DNA of 37,638 nucleotides from JBDTCS01 sp039923455 (lineage in GTDB: Bacteria; Bacteroidota; Ignavibacteria; Palsa-1295): contig JBDTCS010000247.1 of the NCBI GenBank assembly GCA_039923455.1, forward strand, positions 1 through 37,638. Reading direction: 5' to 3'. How positions within the stretch are numbered: the first letter of the stretch is position 1; each line of letters begins with the position of its first letter. Positions 8,091 through 17,136 of the stretch are shown in pieces. The notes under the pieces are model-generated. The model worked only from the letters and a program-made list of their open reading frames with translations, ran no database searches and had not been told where the DNA came from. Position numbers and translations under genes: made by a program.

Positions 8091-11000
8091 TTATTTTACA
8101 ACTGCGATCTTTATGATCTTCTGTGCCGTCTCGCCACCGGATTTCGCTTCGACCTTGAGTCGGCAAGTATAAATGCCGTTGCCAAGCTGCTTCGTATCCC
8201 AAAGTATTTCGTTATCGGTTCCGCCTTGACAGACTTGATCGATCGAAGCCACACGTTCACCAGCATCGTTGACGATCAAACAATTTGCCGTTGCATCTTT
8301 CGAGACAAAAAGCCTGATGTGTGCTTCGTCGCCATGCAAAGCAGGGTTCGGCCAAACATACGCTCGCTTGTTTGGGAAGAACTCCGTAATAGCATCGACC
8401 GACGAAGCAAGCGGGGCGTGCGACGTCCGAGCTGCATCATAACGCTCCATCGGCCAAGCAAGTCCGAGTGGGCCGGATGGAACATTCCAACCAAGCAACG
8501 TTGCCGAGTCAGCGAGTGCAAATATCTCGGTAAGATCAGCGCGCTTTAGGGCAAGCAGTTTTCGAATCTTACCCGCAGCTAGCGGAAACCCCGCGGCATT
8601 CTTGCCGGAACTCGCGTTGATCGCGTTCAGCAATCCATCTTTACAAAAAAGTACTTCCGTGCCCGGATCGGTTGAAGCAATATCGATCACGATCGGATTG
8701 CCCGAGAAGGAGCCAATTTTTCCGCGAAAGTACAGATTGCTGGCAGGTGCAGCGCTATAATTATACGCAATCAAATGATCGCTTGCCAGCGCAACATATT
8801 CGAGTGTTGCATCACCTTCCAAATTAGCAAGTGCTGCTTCCTCGATCCCCGACGATGCGCACACGATCTCTTTTGTTGGCGCGATATCAAACACACACGA
8901 TTGCGAGGCGTCCGCGATCAACACTTGAGGCAATGCACTACTCGATTGCTCTTTGCTTGCAAGCAGGCCGGCATAGATGCGAGCCGAAGTATTCTGAATT
9001 GCGTAGAGCTGCGAACCAACGGTGCTCGCACTGTCTGACGTTGCCGTGTACACATTAGAGTTTATTCGGGCAACCGAGTGCACGCGACCTGTCGAAGTGG
9101 TGTAGCTATACCGAGTTTGAAGATCAGCAGAGTAAGTAGCCAATCCTGCAGCACCGGCAGCAGTTTGAATACCGGCGACAAGCGTATCACTACCATCGAG
9201 CATCAGCGGTCCTGCCACAAAGGGAAAAGCGATCGAAGTCGTAGTAAGCACATTCTGAGCATTGACGACTCTGCGCGTAATGCGATGCTCCTTCAAAGAA
9301 TCCTCAGCAGCATAAAATTCAATTCCATCACCACTCTCTCGAAGCACAACATCGTGCAGCGAATATCCCGTGCTCACGAACGCGCCCGTCGATGAATCGT
9401 TAATTACTTGCTGCCACGCACCACTCGGAGCAGCGCTCTTTGCAAGATACAAGCTTGTTCGAGTTGCGGCGTTCAACCTTGTTGTCGAGCCCGCTAGCAA
9501 CCATGCTGTTCCATCTTTTGCGACAATACCTGTGAGCACACTATCCCCCATTCCCTTCAGGTTCATCGGGAATCCGGTGATCGGTTGCGCACCTTCGCTC
9601 AGGAGTCCGAGGTCGCGCTGAAAGACCACGGACATTACGTTGTTCTGCGGCGAGAAATTTGTGAGCTTCACATAACTCGGCGAACCGGTATTCGATTTGG
9701 ATGGTGGCAACGATACCGAAGAAAACTCATTCCAATGCGCCTTGTCGTTCAGACCGCGATCAGGATTGTTGAAGAACCACAGATCGCCTTGATAGCCAGA
9801 TGGAGTGACGTTTCCGAACGGCGTTTGAATTGTCACACCGATCTCCGGAATTCCGCTTGCTTCGATCAGGCGAATGCCTCGATGGTCGACGTCCGCATTG
9901 ATCGCATCATTCGCTTCATTTGCGCGAATGATCGATTCATCGACGTGCCAGATTGCGATGCCGCCCTTGTTCATATCCTGAAACGCAGCAAAGTCATACT
10001 CATCGGCACTTGTGAGCACACCGGTGATCGAATCGCCGTAGGAATACTGCCCGGGTGGAATGATATAGTTAAATGGGTGATCAAGGCCTTGCGTCGCTTG
10101 ATACGTCGAATAGACAGCTCCGTCCGCGTTTGCATCACGTCGGCGAACCTCCAGCAAATAATATTCGTCTGCGGAAATCGGGATTTTGTAGATCGTTTGA
10201 CCGAGCCTGCCTTGCTTTGCGGCTGTAACTGCGGTATAGATCGAAAGCGTGTCGTTCATTGTCACCTCGATCGGTGTAATCCATCCGAGTCGGATCTTCT
10301 CCCAGGCCATCGGCTCAGGCGGAAATATTCCGGAGTAACCGAATATACCCTCACCATCCATCAATCCAAGTCGGCCAATCGCAGTCTTACCGTTACTGGT
10401 ATTGAAAAGATCTGGCAATCCTATAAAACTTCCGACTTGTGAAGCAAAGAGTCCATTCATACCCAGCTGAATGACGAGCGTCTGCTGTGCATTCGATGGA
10501 TTCGGAATTGTGCGCGTTTCCGATTCCGGAAGCACCGCCGTGTTGCGAATGATCATCTTGCCACCGGCGACAGAGATGCCACTAAATGCATCGCCAAATG
10601 CAAGCTTCAAGCTTCGCTCATTAAAAAATATAGACGGAAGATCGTTTGGCGTCGGATCAAATCCGAATTGCGAACTCAGATCAATATCGCGTCCCGCACC
10701 AGCATGGAATATGACAAACATAACGCGCGATGTGTCGAGCGTTTGCGCAAGTTGCGTGAGGAGCCCGAGTGAATCGGCCCGCGTCCATGCTTCTTTGTAT
10801 AGATCGGCGAGCGGTGTATTCGTAGTATCTGTTCGCTTCGGCGAATACAATTTCATCTGCTTCGACATGCGAAGAATGCCCGGCAATAGTATCGAACTAA
10901 CTGCGAGCTTCCCGCGCGAAGTTTGCGTGAAATAATTATTCAGAAACTGAAAGTGTGCGAGAAAATAATTCGAATCGTGTGGTGGCGGATCAATTACAGT

Positions 11001-11303
11001 ATCACGATTCAGCAATCGAAAACGTGAGCTAAGATCAAACTTACCATTACCGGTGGTTAGTCCGGAATCGCTGCCCTCATCAGGAAAATCTACACGCAAT
11101 GCGACGATCGTAATGCTTCCCGTTCCGAGCGAACTCTTGCTATTATTCGAAAGCGCAGCAACTTTGTGCGATAGCGGATACTTCACACCGGATACACTTT
11201 TGCGTTGCTGAGCACTCACACTCACGCAAATTAATGTGCAGAGTAAAAGAGCGGCAAGATGCTTTGCGATTCCCAAAATTCGTGCTGTCCTTGAAACGGT
11301 CAT
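8091..11303 (-). CDS. M6-like secreted protein with degenerate zinc site and T9SS-like C-terminal domain
   Basis: A protein of about 1070 residues. I place the start at the ATG at 11303, which heads a clean signal peptide (hydrophobic core, then VSVSAQQ); the frame stays open 72 bp further upstream. The next 400 residues follow the immune-inhibitor-A/M6 layout: FHAGAG, GLPDLF, a block ending in LMDGEG, then IWHVDESI and DHRGIRLIEASG. However, where M6 enzymes have HExxH directly before GLPDL, this protein reads SQVGS, so both zinc histidines and the catalytic glutamate are missing. A 400-residue region of unclear fold follows, and the C-terminus (VWPNPALHGDEA to the end) resembles T9SS sorting/FlgD-like domains. 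It is therefore a probable surface or secreted non-catalytic T9SS substrate. It follows porV by 215 bp. Confidence 0.8.
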   Translation of the reverse strand: MTVSRTARILGIAKHLAALLLCTLICVSVSAQQRKSVSGVKYPLSHKVAALSNNSKSSLGTGSITIVALRVDFPDEGSDSGLTTGNGKFDLSSRFRLLNRDTVIDPPPHDSNYFLAHFQFLNNYFTQTSRGKLAVSSILLPGILRMSKQMKLYSPKRTDTTNTPLADLYKEAWTRADSLGLLTQLAQTLDTSRVMFVIFHAGAGRDIDLSSQFGFDPTPNDLPSIFFNERSLKLAFGDAFSGISVAGGKMIIRNTAVLPESETRTIPNPSNAQQTLVIQLGMNGLFASQVGSFIGLPDLFNTSNGKTAIGRLGLMDGEGIFGYSGIFPPEPMAWEKIRLGWITPIEVTMNDTLSIYTAVTAAKQGRLGQTIYKIPISADEYYLLEVRRRDANADGAVYSTYQATQGLDHPFNYIIPPGQYSYGDSITGVLTSADEYDFAAFQDMNKGGIAIWHVDESIIRANEANDAINADVDHRGIRLIEASGIPEIGVTIQTPFGNVTPSGYQGDLWFFNNPDRGLNDKAHWNEFSSVSLPPSKSNTGSPSYVKLTNFSPQNNVMSVVFQRDLGLLSEGAQPITGFPMNLKGMGDSVLTGIVAKDGTAWLLAGSTTRLNAATRTSLYLAKSAAPSGAWQQVINDSSTGAFVSTGYSLHDVVLRESGDGIEFYAAEDSLKEHRITRRVVNAQNVLTTTSIAFPFVAGPLMLDGSDTLVAGIQTAAGAAGLATYSADLQTRYSYTTSTGRVHSVARINSNVYTATSDSASTVGSQLYAIQNTSARIYAGLLASKEQSSSALPQVLIADASQSCVFDIAPTKEIVCASSGIEEAALANLEGDATLEYVALASDHLIAYNYSAAPASNLYFRGKIGSFSGNPIVIDIASTDPGTEVLFCKDGLLNAINASSGKNAAGFPLAAGKIRKLLALKRADLTEIFALADSATLLGWNVPSGPLGLAWPMERYDAARTSHAPLASSVDAITEFFPNKRAYVWPNPALHGDEAHIRLFVSKDATANCLIVNDAGERVASIDQVCQGGTDNEILWDTKQLGNGIYTCRLKVEAKSGGETAQKIIKIAVVK

Positions 11304-11409
11304 AAATGGGTCGAAGCTTTCCGCGTATTCGGGAAAGCTGTGTTGGGCTTTATCTCTGTGCCCTTGTGAAATCAATCTCCTCTAGGCATGAATCTCCACT
11401 ACGCAAGAA

Positions 11410-11472
11410 GCGAAGCACGATGCCCTTCGGAAAATTTTAGCTTCCGGAGACTTTCGGCATTCGCTGCTTCGC
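11410..11472. repeat. Imperfect inverted repeat between porV and the M6-like gene
   Basis: Arm 11410-11424 (GCGAAGCACGATGCC) pairs with 11456-11472 with two single-base bulges. Inside the loop a second short stem, CGGAA (11428-11432) with TTCCG (11442-11446), can form. No T-run follows on the minus strand, so an intrinsic terminator is unlikely. A processing or attenuation hairpin between porV and the downstream gene is possible. Confidence 0.35.
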
Positions 11473-11518
11473 CTCAAAATATGCTCTAATTATCTTCGCC
11501 TACCCTAGCAACCGCGAC

Positions 11519-12595
11519 TTACCAACGAATGCCGAGTGTGAATCGGAGCGTGTTGGCGAGCGGATGATTTTCTTCGAAGGTATTTATATAGCTGAAATCG
11601 AATTGATAAATATCGTAACGAAGTCCTGCACCAAACGTCATGTAACGACGGCCACCAACGTGCGAACCCTCGGTGTAATAACCGGCACGCAACGCAAGCA
11701 ACTGATCGTACCAATACTCGAGTCCTGTTGAGAGCATCAGCGATTGGCCGGTGTTCGCATCCCACGAAGTGATAAATGCTTTTGGAAGTCCATCGGTGCT
11801 ATTCGAATCGCGCTTAACGAGCAGCTTCGAAAGATCGGACGCGATCGTTAGCTCATTGTATTCGTCCTTGTAGACTTTGTACGAAGCACCAACGCGCAGA
11901 ATGGTCGGAAGTGGATCGGCCTGTGCTACGTCAACATACTTGACTTTCGGTCCGATATTGGCAAGGTTAAATCCGATCGCGAGTGCATTTGCGATGCCTT
12001 CAGCGTATGTCGAATCAGGACGCCACAGTGCGCTGATGTCAAAGCTGACCGAACGACCAACGCCGTTCTGACGCTCTTGACCGACATGCAATGTCGAAAG
12101 CGAAGACTGCACATAGCGAACGTTACCACCAAATCCCCAATCGTTAGAGAGCTTGGTTTCATATGCGATCGAGACCGCGTATTCAAACGAGCGAAAACGA
12201 CCGAGTGGATCCGGAGAGGATTCATTGGTATAAATGAACTCGCCTAAATTCAGGAAGGTGATTCCTGCAGCGATGGTACCACCGAACTTCTCATCGTCGT
12301 TCCACTTGAAGTTAACGTAATCATAGAACAGATCACTGTTAAATTGTGGGAGCCACTGTGAGTGTGTCAAGCTGACTTCTTTACCGGTCTGAAATGCAAG
12401 TCCTGCCGGATTCCAGTAAAGCGCATTGACGTTATCGGAAATACCGGTTCCGACATCACCCATACCACTCGCTCGAGCGTCCGGAGCGATAAGCATGAAC
12501 GGCACGGCCGTTGAGGTAGTCTGTGCCTCTGTGCGCGATGCCGACAAGATGAGGACGAGCGCAAGTAATGTGAGAATACTAAATCTCTTCTGCAT
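11519..12595 (-). CDS. porV: Type IX secretion system outer-membrane protein PorV (LptO)
   Basis: A 14-strand FadL-like barrel protein that shuttles CTD-bearing cargo from the T9SS translocon to the PorU attachment complex. Seen: a signal peptide MQKRFSILTLL to SRTEAQ, then the family hallmark PFMLIAPDARASGMGDVGTG, NALYWNPAGLAF and SLTHSQWLPQFNSDLFYDY. These match PorV/PorQ-family N-termini, and the IAPDARA/GMGDVG block points to PorV. The rest alternates strands and ends in RFTLGIRW, with the terminal aromatic expected of an outer-membrane barrel. At about 358 residues it is slightly shorter than the usual 380-400. I chose ATG at 12595 because it begins a standard signal peptide; ATG at 12610 adds five residues and is equally open. 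It starts about 60 bp after the porU stop. Confidence 0.88.
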   Translation of the reverse strand: MQKRFSILTLLALVLILSASRTEAQTTSTAVPFMLIAPDARASGMGDVGTGISDNVNALYWNPAGLAFQTGKEVSLTHSQWLPQFNSDLFYDYVNFKWNDDEKFGGTIAAGITFLNLGEFIYTNESSPDPLGRFRSFEYAVSIAYETKLSNDWGFGGNVRYVQSSLSTLHVGQERQNGVGRSVSFDISALWRPDSTYAEGIANALAIGFNLANIGPKVKYVDVAQADPLPTILRVGASYKVYKDEYNELTIASDLSKLLVKRDSNSTDGLPKAFITSWDANTGQSLMLSTGLEYWYDQLLALRAGYYTEGSHVGGRRYMTFGAGLRYDIYQFDFSYINTFEENHPLANTLRFTLGIRW

Positions 12596-12655
12596 TGGTA
12601 CTATGTTCAATTTAATCTGTTCTATGTCTAAAATTTTGCTTCGCGAAGTTGCGCC

Positions 12656-15600
12656 TTAGCGTATGACAATGACTTCACCGTTAAGATTTGCGGTGTCGCC
12701 TGTCGTGCGATCTGTCACTTGAATTGTGTAGATGTATGCTCCGTTGCTTACGATCTGATTTCCATCATCACGTCCATCCCAAGTGACGATAACGGTATTA
12801 TCCGTAATTCCATTGTCGGCGACATGCCGAATATTTCTACCATCTGTAGTAAACAGATGCAGCGCAACATCAATCACATCTCCGGCGTTGCCCGGCTGCA
12901 TGAAGCTGAAGCTGATGTGATCCTTCATCGGATTTGGCCACGTCTTCACGTCATACAAGCGGTAGGCCGTGCTGTTATCTCGAGCGATAAAATCTACTTG
13001 CGCCGTCGCGGCATTATCCACAGCATCAAACGCGCGAACATGCAGCGTGTGCTTCCCAACAGGGAGCGTCGATGGTCGAATGGAAGTACCCGAAGTATAA
13101 TCGTCTTGTTTGGCTTCGTAGTTTTCAGCCATATCGACTGCGCCATTCGTCGAATCATCAACCCATGCGATGAAGGAGTGCCCAACACTCGCTGTCGAAG
13201 TATTGAGTCCCGTCAAATCCTGCACGTCCACAATGATATTCGAATGCACACTTACGGTATCACCCGAAAGGAATGAGCGAGCACCGATGAAGACTTGGAG
13301 CTTTGGTCCAACGGTATCATGCACTGCAAGATTCGTGTCCGAAGCAGTTAGCACAAGACTATTGTTGACACCAAGCGCAGAACGATTGTCATTCGAGTAA
13401 GCAAGAATACTCATTCGCGCATTATTTGTATCGACTTTTACATCTTTCGGAATAATGAACGTCGCAACAAAGCGGCCATTCTTCACAGTCGAAGCGCCAC
13501 GATAGAGGATCGGTCCCTCCATATTGAAGTGATCAGTCTCGGGTGAAGAGTCCGAAAAAGTTGAAGTGCGACTGACAGCGATGTCGGCATCAAGCAACGT
13601 CAGCGTTGCGGTACCATTGAAACTTGCATCCGGCGAAGCACCGTCACACGTATTCGAGATCATACCCGTCACCCGCATTTGCGTCAGCGATGGGATCGAA
13701 ATCTGCTTATTCGTTTCACTTACAGGGATAGAATTAATAGTATCGATCACAACGTATTGTCTCGGTACGAGCAAGCGTAACGCTGGATCACCAAGAATAA
13801 AAAATGCGACAGCGTTCGGATAGCTCCCTGCGATCTTACTCGCAACAAGCGCACTCCCGATGTGCGCCGTTCCGAAACGTTGATCACACGGAACTCCAAA
13901 GAGGGTATGATAAAAAGATTGGACCAGTGGCTCACCGGAATACACCGGCCTGCATGTGCCGAGCAAGGATATCGCCCCACCATCAGGCTTCAAAAGGAGT
14001 TGTACACCGCCCGATATCTGATTGTAATTATCAAAGACGCTGAAATCGCAGGTTGCCGTAGTAAAGAAGGTGAGCTGATCGTAGTTCGTCATCTTCTTGA
14101 TCGTCGATGGAACGCTGAGCAGATTCTCGTGCGTCCAAACCGTTGGGTTTCCATGACCAATAAACGAAAGCAACACGGTGCCACCGTTGATGGCCGATAC
14201 GAGTGCTTCCTCGGAGGCCGGCCGCTTTAAGCCTGATGTTGTGATAGCGATCGGGTAGTTGACTTCATAAATTTTATGGACGAGGAGGCGGTCACCCATC
14301 TCTTTGATCTCACCTTCGGTATCATGGATGTGGTCGCTTGCCAACGGATCTCGGAGCGAGCCTTTATATTGACGATCATCGCAAGTGAAGGTAGCGATCG
14401 AACGCCAAGGACCTTGTGCGCTTGCGAGTTCATAATGCTTGAGCTTATCGACAATTGTATTTGCATCATCTTCGGTCTGCACCGAAAGCCTACCAACGCC
14501 TACATCGGGGTACTGCGAATTCGTCAAACGTCCGAAGTAGCCATCATCAGGAATGATCTCGTTCGGGCCGCTGCTTGCACCGCGACTAAGCGAATTCTCG
14601 CCGTATTCAAACACCGGAATACGCATCGGCGTGGATGTCACACGATTCTGATAGTCTGCGTGTCCGGCACCAAAGAGTGTTAGGAAAAGCGGAACCGTCG
14701 TTTTGTTCGCCGTGGTATGACGAAACATGAACGCCATGAAATCACGTATCGCCGTTACGTCGTGGGAGCCATACCCGAAATCATGATAAATATCTTCGAG
14801 CGAAACCACAACCGTCTTGAGCGGCTCCGTTGCCTGACCACCTTGTGTGCGAAGTGCCTTGAGTGCATTCGCTTGATCCAAAAATTCTGATGGAGCGATG
14901 ATAATATCCTCAGCTCCGTCCAGCCCGATTGTGCTACGCAGTAGCGGAGCAGAAGTCGAAGAGACGCGTGGAGAAAGCACGGACGACTGACTAAACGCGA
15001 TCAGTTGTCGGACTTGATTTCGAACACCGTGGACAAGCGATGGCATCGATCCCCCACCGGTCTCACGAGCCAAAATGATAGGCTGTTGATCGGAGCCGAT
15101 ATCCCAAAGCTCTCCACCCGAAGCTTGATCGAAATTATATTGGAAGGCAACGTTCGTATCGATCACAAAAAACGGAATCGAACTATTGCCGATGCTGAGT
15201 GAGCGGTGATAAAAATATTCGAGCCAGTTAAGCCACACCGTCGGAAATCCTGTAACCGGGTGCGCCGCTAAGGTCACTTGCCGTACCGGATTCGGATCGG
15301 TCCAGACATATCCTTTGCCCCAACTTCTCGCGACCGGCGGATCATCCACGACATTATCGTCATCCGGAACCGTCGGTCCCGGTATTCCGACTTGCGCTTG
15401 CCCGTTGATATCTACACCGACACTATAATCCGTGATCGAAAATGCATCAAAGCCTACGCGCAACCACGACCACTCGTTCGGAGCAAAGCCTGGACTTTGC
15501 ACGCTAACTTGCAACGATGAGCCATCTGCCGGAATTCGATTTCCAACAAACTCTCGACTCACACTTGGATGCTCGAAATTTTTCTCGTCTTCTTGTACTG

Positions 15601-16783
15601 TTACACTTAGAACGCTCGTCATTGTTGTGGACGCAAGCGCAGTATCTGCTTGGAATTGCACGCGCAAACCTTGCGATGCACCAGCGGAGACTCTAACAAG
15701 ATAATGCCCGCCCGTAAAATAAGGATTGATCGTATGATAAAAGCTGTAGAGCTTATCGGTGTTGCCGTTCGAGTAGTGCCACGATGTATTGCCCGGAGCG
15801 AAGAAATAAAAATCTCTTAATGAGCCGTCGGAATTTGCGTGCACTTCGATTGCGCACTCACGCAACTCCCCGGTGGATGGATTTACTTGTTCCGAAAGTG
15901 GCGTGCCGCCTGTGCCGTAGAGATGCAATGCCGCAGTATCAATCGTACCGCTGACTCCGGCGCCTGCAAGATCTTGTGCGGTGATGCGATAGACGCCCGT
16001 CTCATTCGTCTCGACTGAAACCCATCGCTCGCCAGCACCGAGCGCTTTGCGAGCTTCTTTCGAAGGAGGAGCGACTTGTATACCACGCGTATTCGTTGCT
16101 TCGGCCGCGTGATAAAATTCTGCTACACTGCCATTCAGGAAAGCAGTTGCGAACATTTCGCGCTCATTGCGTGAAGTCGCAAGTGTACTCGGATTAGCGC
16201 GACCTGTTTTCGAAAAGCGAATGTGCAGCACGGCATGCTTCAGAATTCGCACACTACCACCGGAATTGTAACGAACTGCCGCGAGCACAATGCTTCCGGT
16301 AAATGCATTTCGAAATGTACCGTTCGCTTTGGCAGTCGTAATCGGGAGTGCATTCACATTCTGATACAGAGTCGCATCAGCAATGTAGTGCGGCTCAAGA
16401 GTGCCTGTATTGCTCACCAACTTGGGCACAGGTGCAAGCGCAATCGATCCCAGTGTCTCGTATTCCTCGTTCGAGATCGTCACATAGGCGGGTTCAGAAG
16501 TTGGTGTGATAATCGGGAGTGGCAACTCCATCACTCCAGGTGCACCGACTTGCAACGTCGCATACACACCACCTTCAAGATTGATATTCGTAAATGCGGC
16601 ACCGCTTTTTTCATCACGTACCTGTGTGATCGTGTACACCGGATTCACTTCTACAATGATCTCGTCCTGTGTCGCCGAGCGCACAGTATACGAAGACGGA
16701 TTCGAAGACGGACTCTGTGCTTGCGCTCCACTGCTCGCAACGAGAAGTCCGAGTACTACAAATATCGATTTACGATTTAACAT
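12656..16783 (-). CDS. porU: Type IX secretion system sortase PorU (C25 gingipain-like)
   Basis: PorU is the surface C25 cysteine protease that removes cargo C-terminal domains and joins the new end to lipopolysaccharide. Seen, numbering from ATG 16783: signal peptide MLNRKSIFVVLGLLVASSGAQAQ; a long beta-rich N-terminal region; the C25 core with VGRLSVQTEDDA; the catalytic histidine H877 in SFIGHGNPTVW (codon 14153-14155); and the catalytic cysteine C912 in TTATCDFSVFD (codon 14048-14050). The 35-residue spacing is the C25 pattern. A C-terminal FlgD/T9SS-like domain (TWPNPMKDHISFSF to EVIVIR) closes the protein. At about 1375 residues it is longer than the roughly 1150 of the classical PorU. 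An ATG at 16852 would add 23 residues with no sense as signal peptide, and the extension would run through a DNA dyad at 16798-16813. It is adjacent to porV. Confidence 0.92.
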   Translation of the reverse strand: MLNRKSIFVVLGLLVASSGAQAQSPSSNPSSYTVRSATQDEIIVEVNPVYTITQVRDEKSGAAFTNINLEGGVYATLQVGAPGVMELPLPIITPTSEPAYVTISNEEYETLGSIALAPVPKLVSNTGTLEPHYIADATLYQNVNALPITTAKANGTFRNAFTGSIVLAAVRYNSGGSVRILKHAVLHIRFSKTGRANPSTLATSRNEREMFATAFLNGSVAEFYHAAEATNTRGIQVAPPSKEARKALGAGERWVSVETNETGVYRITAQDLAGAGVSGTIDTAALHLYGTGGTPLSEQVNPSTGELRECAIEVHANSDGSLRDFYFFAPGNTSWHYSNGNTDKLYSFYHTINPYFTGGHYLVRVSAGASQGLRVQFQADTALASTTMTSVLSVTVQEDEKNFEHPSVSREFVGNRIPADGSSLQVSVQSPGFAPNEWSWLRVGFDAFSITDYSVGVDINGQAQVGIPGPTVPDDDNVVDDPPVARSWGKGYVWTDPNPVRQVTLAAHPVTGFPTVWLNWLEYFYHRSLSIGNSSIPFFVIDTNVAFQYNFDQASGGELWDIGSDQQPIILARETGGGSMPSLVHGVRNQVRQLIAFSQSSVLSPRVSSTSAPLLRSTIGLDGAEDIIIAPSEFLDQANALKALRTQGGQATEPLKTVVVSLEDIYHDFGYGSHDVTAIRDFMAFMFRHTTANKTTVPLFLTLFGAGHADYQNRVTSTPMRIPVFEYGENSLSRGASSGPNEIIPDDGYFGRLTNSQYPDVGVGRLSVQTEDDANTIVDKLKHYELASAQGPWRSIATFTCDDRQYKGSLRDPLASDHIHDTEGEIKEMGDRLLVHKIYEVNYPIAITTSGLKRPASEEALVSAINGGTVLLSFIGHGNPTVWTHENLLSVPSTIKKMTNYDQLTFFTTATCDFSVFDNYNQISGGVQLLLKPDGGAISLLGTCRPVYSGEPLVQSFYHTLFGVPCDQRFGTAHIGSALVASKIAGSYPNAVAFFILGDPALRLLVPRQYVVIDTINSIPVSETNKQISIPSLTQMRVTGMISNTCDGASPDASFNGTATLTLLDADIAVSRTSTFSDSSPETDHFNMEGPILYRGASTVKNGRFVATFIIPKDVKVDTNNARMSILAYSNDNRSALGVNNSLVLTASDTNLAVHDTVGPKLQVFIGARSFLSGDTVSVHSNIIVDVQDLTGLNTSTASVGHSFIAWVDDSTNGAVDMAENYEAKQDDYTSGTSIRPSTLPVGKHTLHVRAFDAVDNAATAQVDFIARDNSTAYRLYDVKTWPNPMKDHISFSFMQPGNAGDVIDVALHLFTTDGRNIRHVADNGITDNTVIVTWDGRDDGNQIVSNGAYIYTIQVTDRTTGDTANLNGEVIVIR

Positions 16784-16797
16784 AGCCGCAACCCCTA

Positions 16798-16813
16798 CGC
16801 ATGCTTGCATGCG
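16798..16813. promoter_or_regulatory. Perfect dyad CGCATGC-TT-GCATGCG just before porU
   Basis: Two perfect 7 bp arms are separated by 2 bp, centred about 22 bp before the chosen porU ATG. A 2-base loop cannot close in RNA, so a protein-binding DNA operator is more likely than an RNA hairpin. The position also favours the shorter porU start. Confidence 0.45.
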
Positions 16814-16910
16814 CAAAAACGAGAATGGAAAAAACTGATTGGAAATTTGCACCAGTTACGATTCTTGCGATCTCTACCAGAAACCCCCGAGCATAATAAT
16901 CACCTTCTGT

Positions 16911-16933
16911 TCTGTGAGTCGATGACTCGCAGA
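16911..16933. promoter_or_regulatory. 10 bp-arm inverted repeat upstream of porU
   Basis: TCTGTGAGTC (16911-16920), spacer GAT, then GACTCGCAGA (16924-16933). The arms are complementary except at one position, which can form G-U in RNA. No T-run follows on either strand, which argues against a terminator; an operator or leader hairpin is possible. Confidence 0.4.
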
Positions 16934-16960
16934 CAGTCTGTTATCTGTTCGGCTTTAGTT

Positions 16961-16992
16961 GGATAACACCGCCACGCGCGACTACGTTATCC
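16961..16992. promoter_or_regulatory. Spaced dyad GGATAAC-N18-GTTATCC
   Basis: Perfect 7 bp arms (16961-16967 and 16986-16992) are separated by 18 bp, lying about 180-210 bp upstream of porU. The layout suits a dimeric regulator, but 7 bp arms can occur by chance. Confidence 0.3.
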
Positions 16993-17055
16993 TAAAACTC
17001 TGTAGAAATCGTCGATATCGTACCGTTTAAGAGGTAAAAACAAAAAACTTATTCT

Positions 17056-17112
17056 GCCGGAGTAACCGGCTATCTTAAAAAACTCTAAGGGCCAAAAGAG
17101 TTCATTTTTGGC
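17056..17112 (-). terminator. Tandem hairpins downstream of the HIT gene
   Basis: Read on the minus strand just after the HIT stop: a GCCAAAA/TTTTGGC stem (17112-17106 with 17097-17091), then TTAGAGTTTTTT. Next comes a GCCGG/CCGGC stem (17070-17056), followed by a T-rich run. Either could terminate transcription; the stems are short. Confidence 0.4.
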
Positions 17113-17136
17113 AGATTGACTGATTCCGAACTCTTC

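Larger units (their letters stand above)
16784..17136. other. Intergenic region upstream of porU
   Basis: A 353 bp gap without a gene. It holds three dyads (16798-16813, 16911-16933, 16961-16992) on the porU side and two hairpins near the end of the HIT gene. A standard -10/-35 or Bacteroidota TAnnTTTG box for porU was not found by eye. Confidence 0.6.

Noticed and set aside
7914..8549. 211-codon open frame on the plus strand
   Set aside because: It crosses the boundary of two well-supported minus-strand genes and shows no protein-like features.
9585..10442. 285-codon open frame on the plus strand
   Set aside because: Antisense to the M6-like gene. Its composition is implausible (many R, C and I, no motif).
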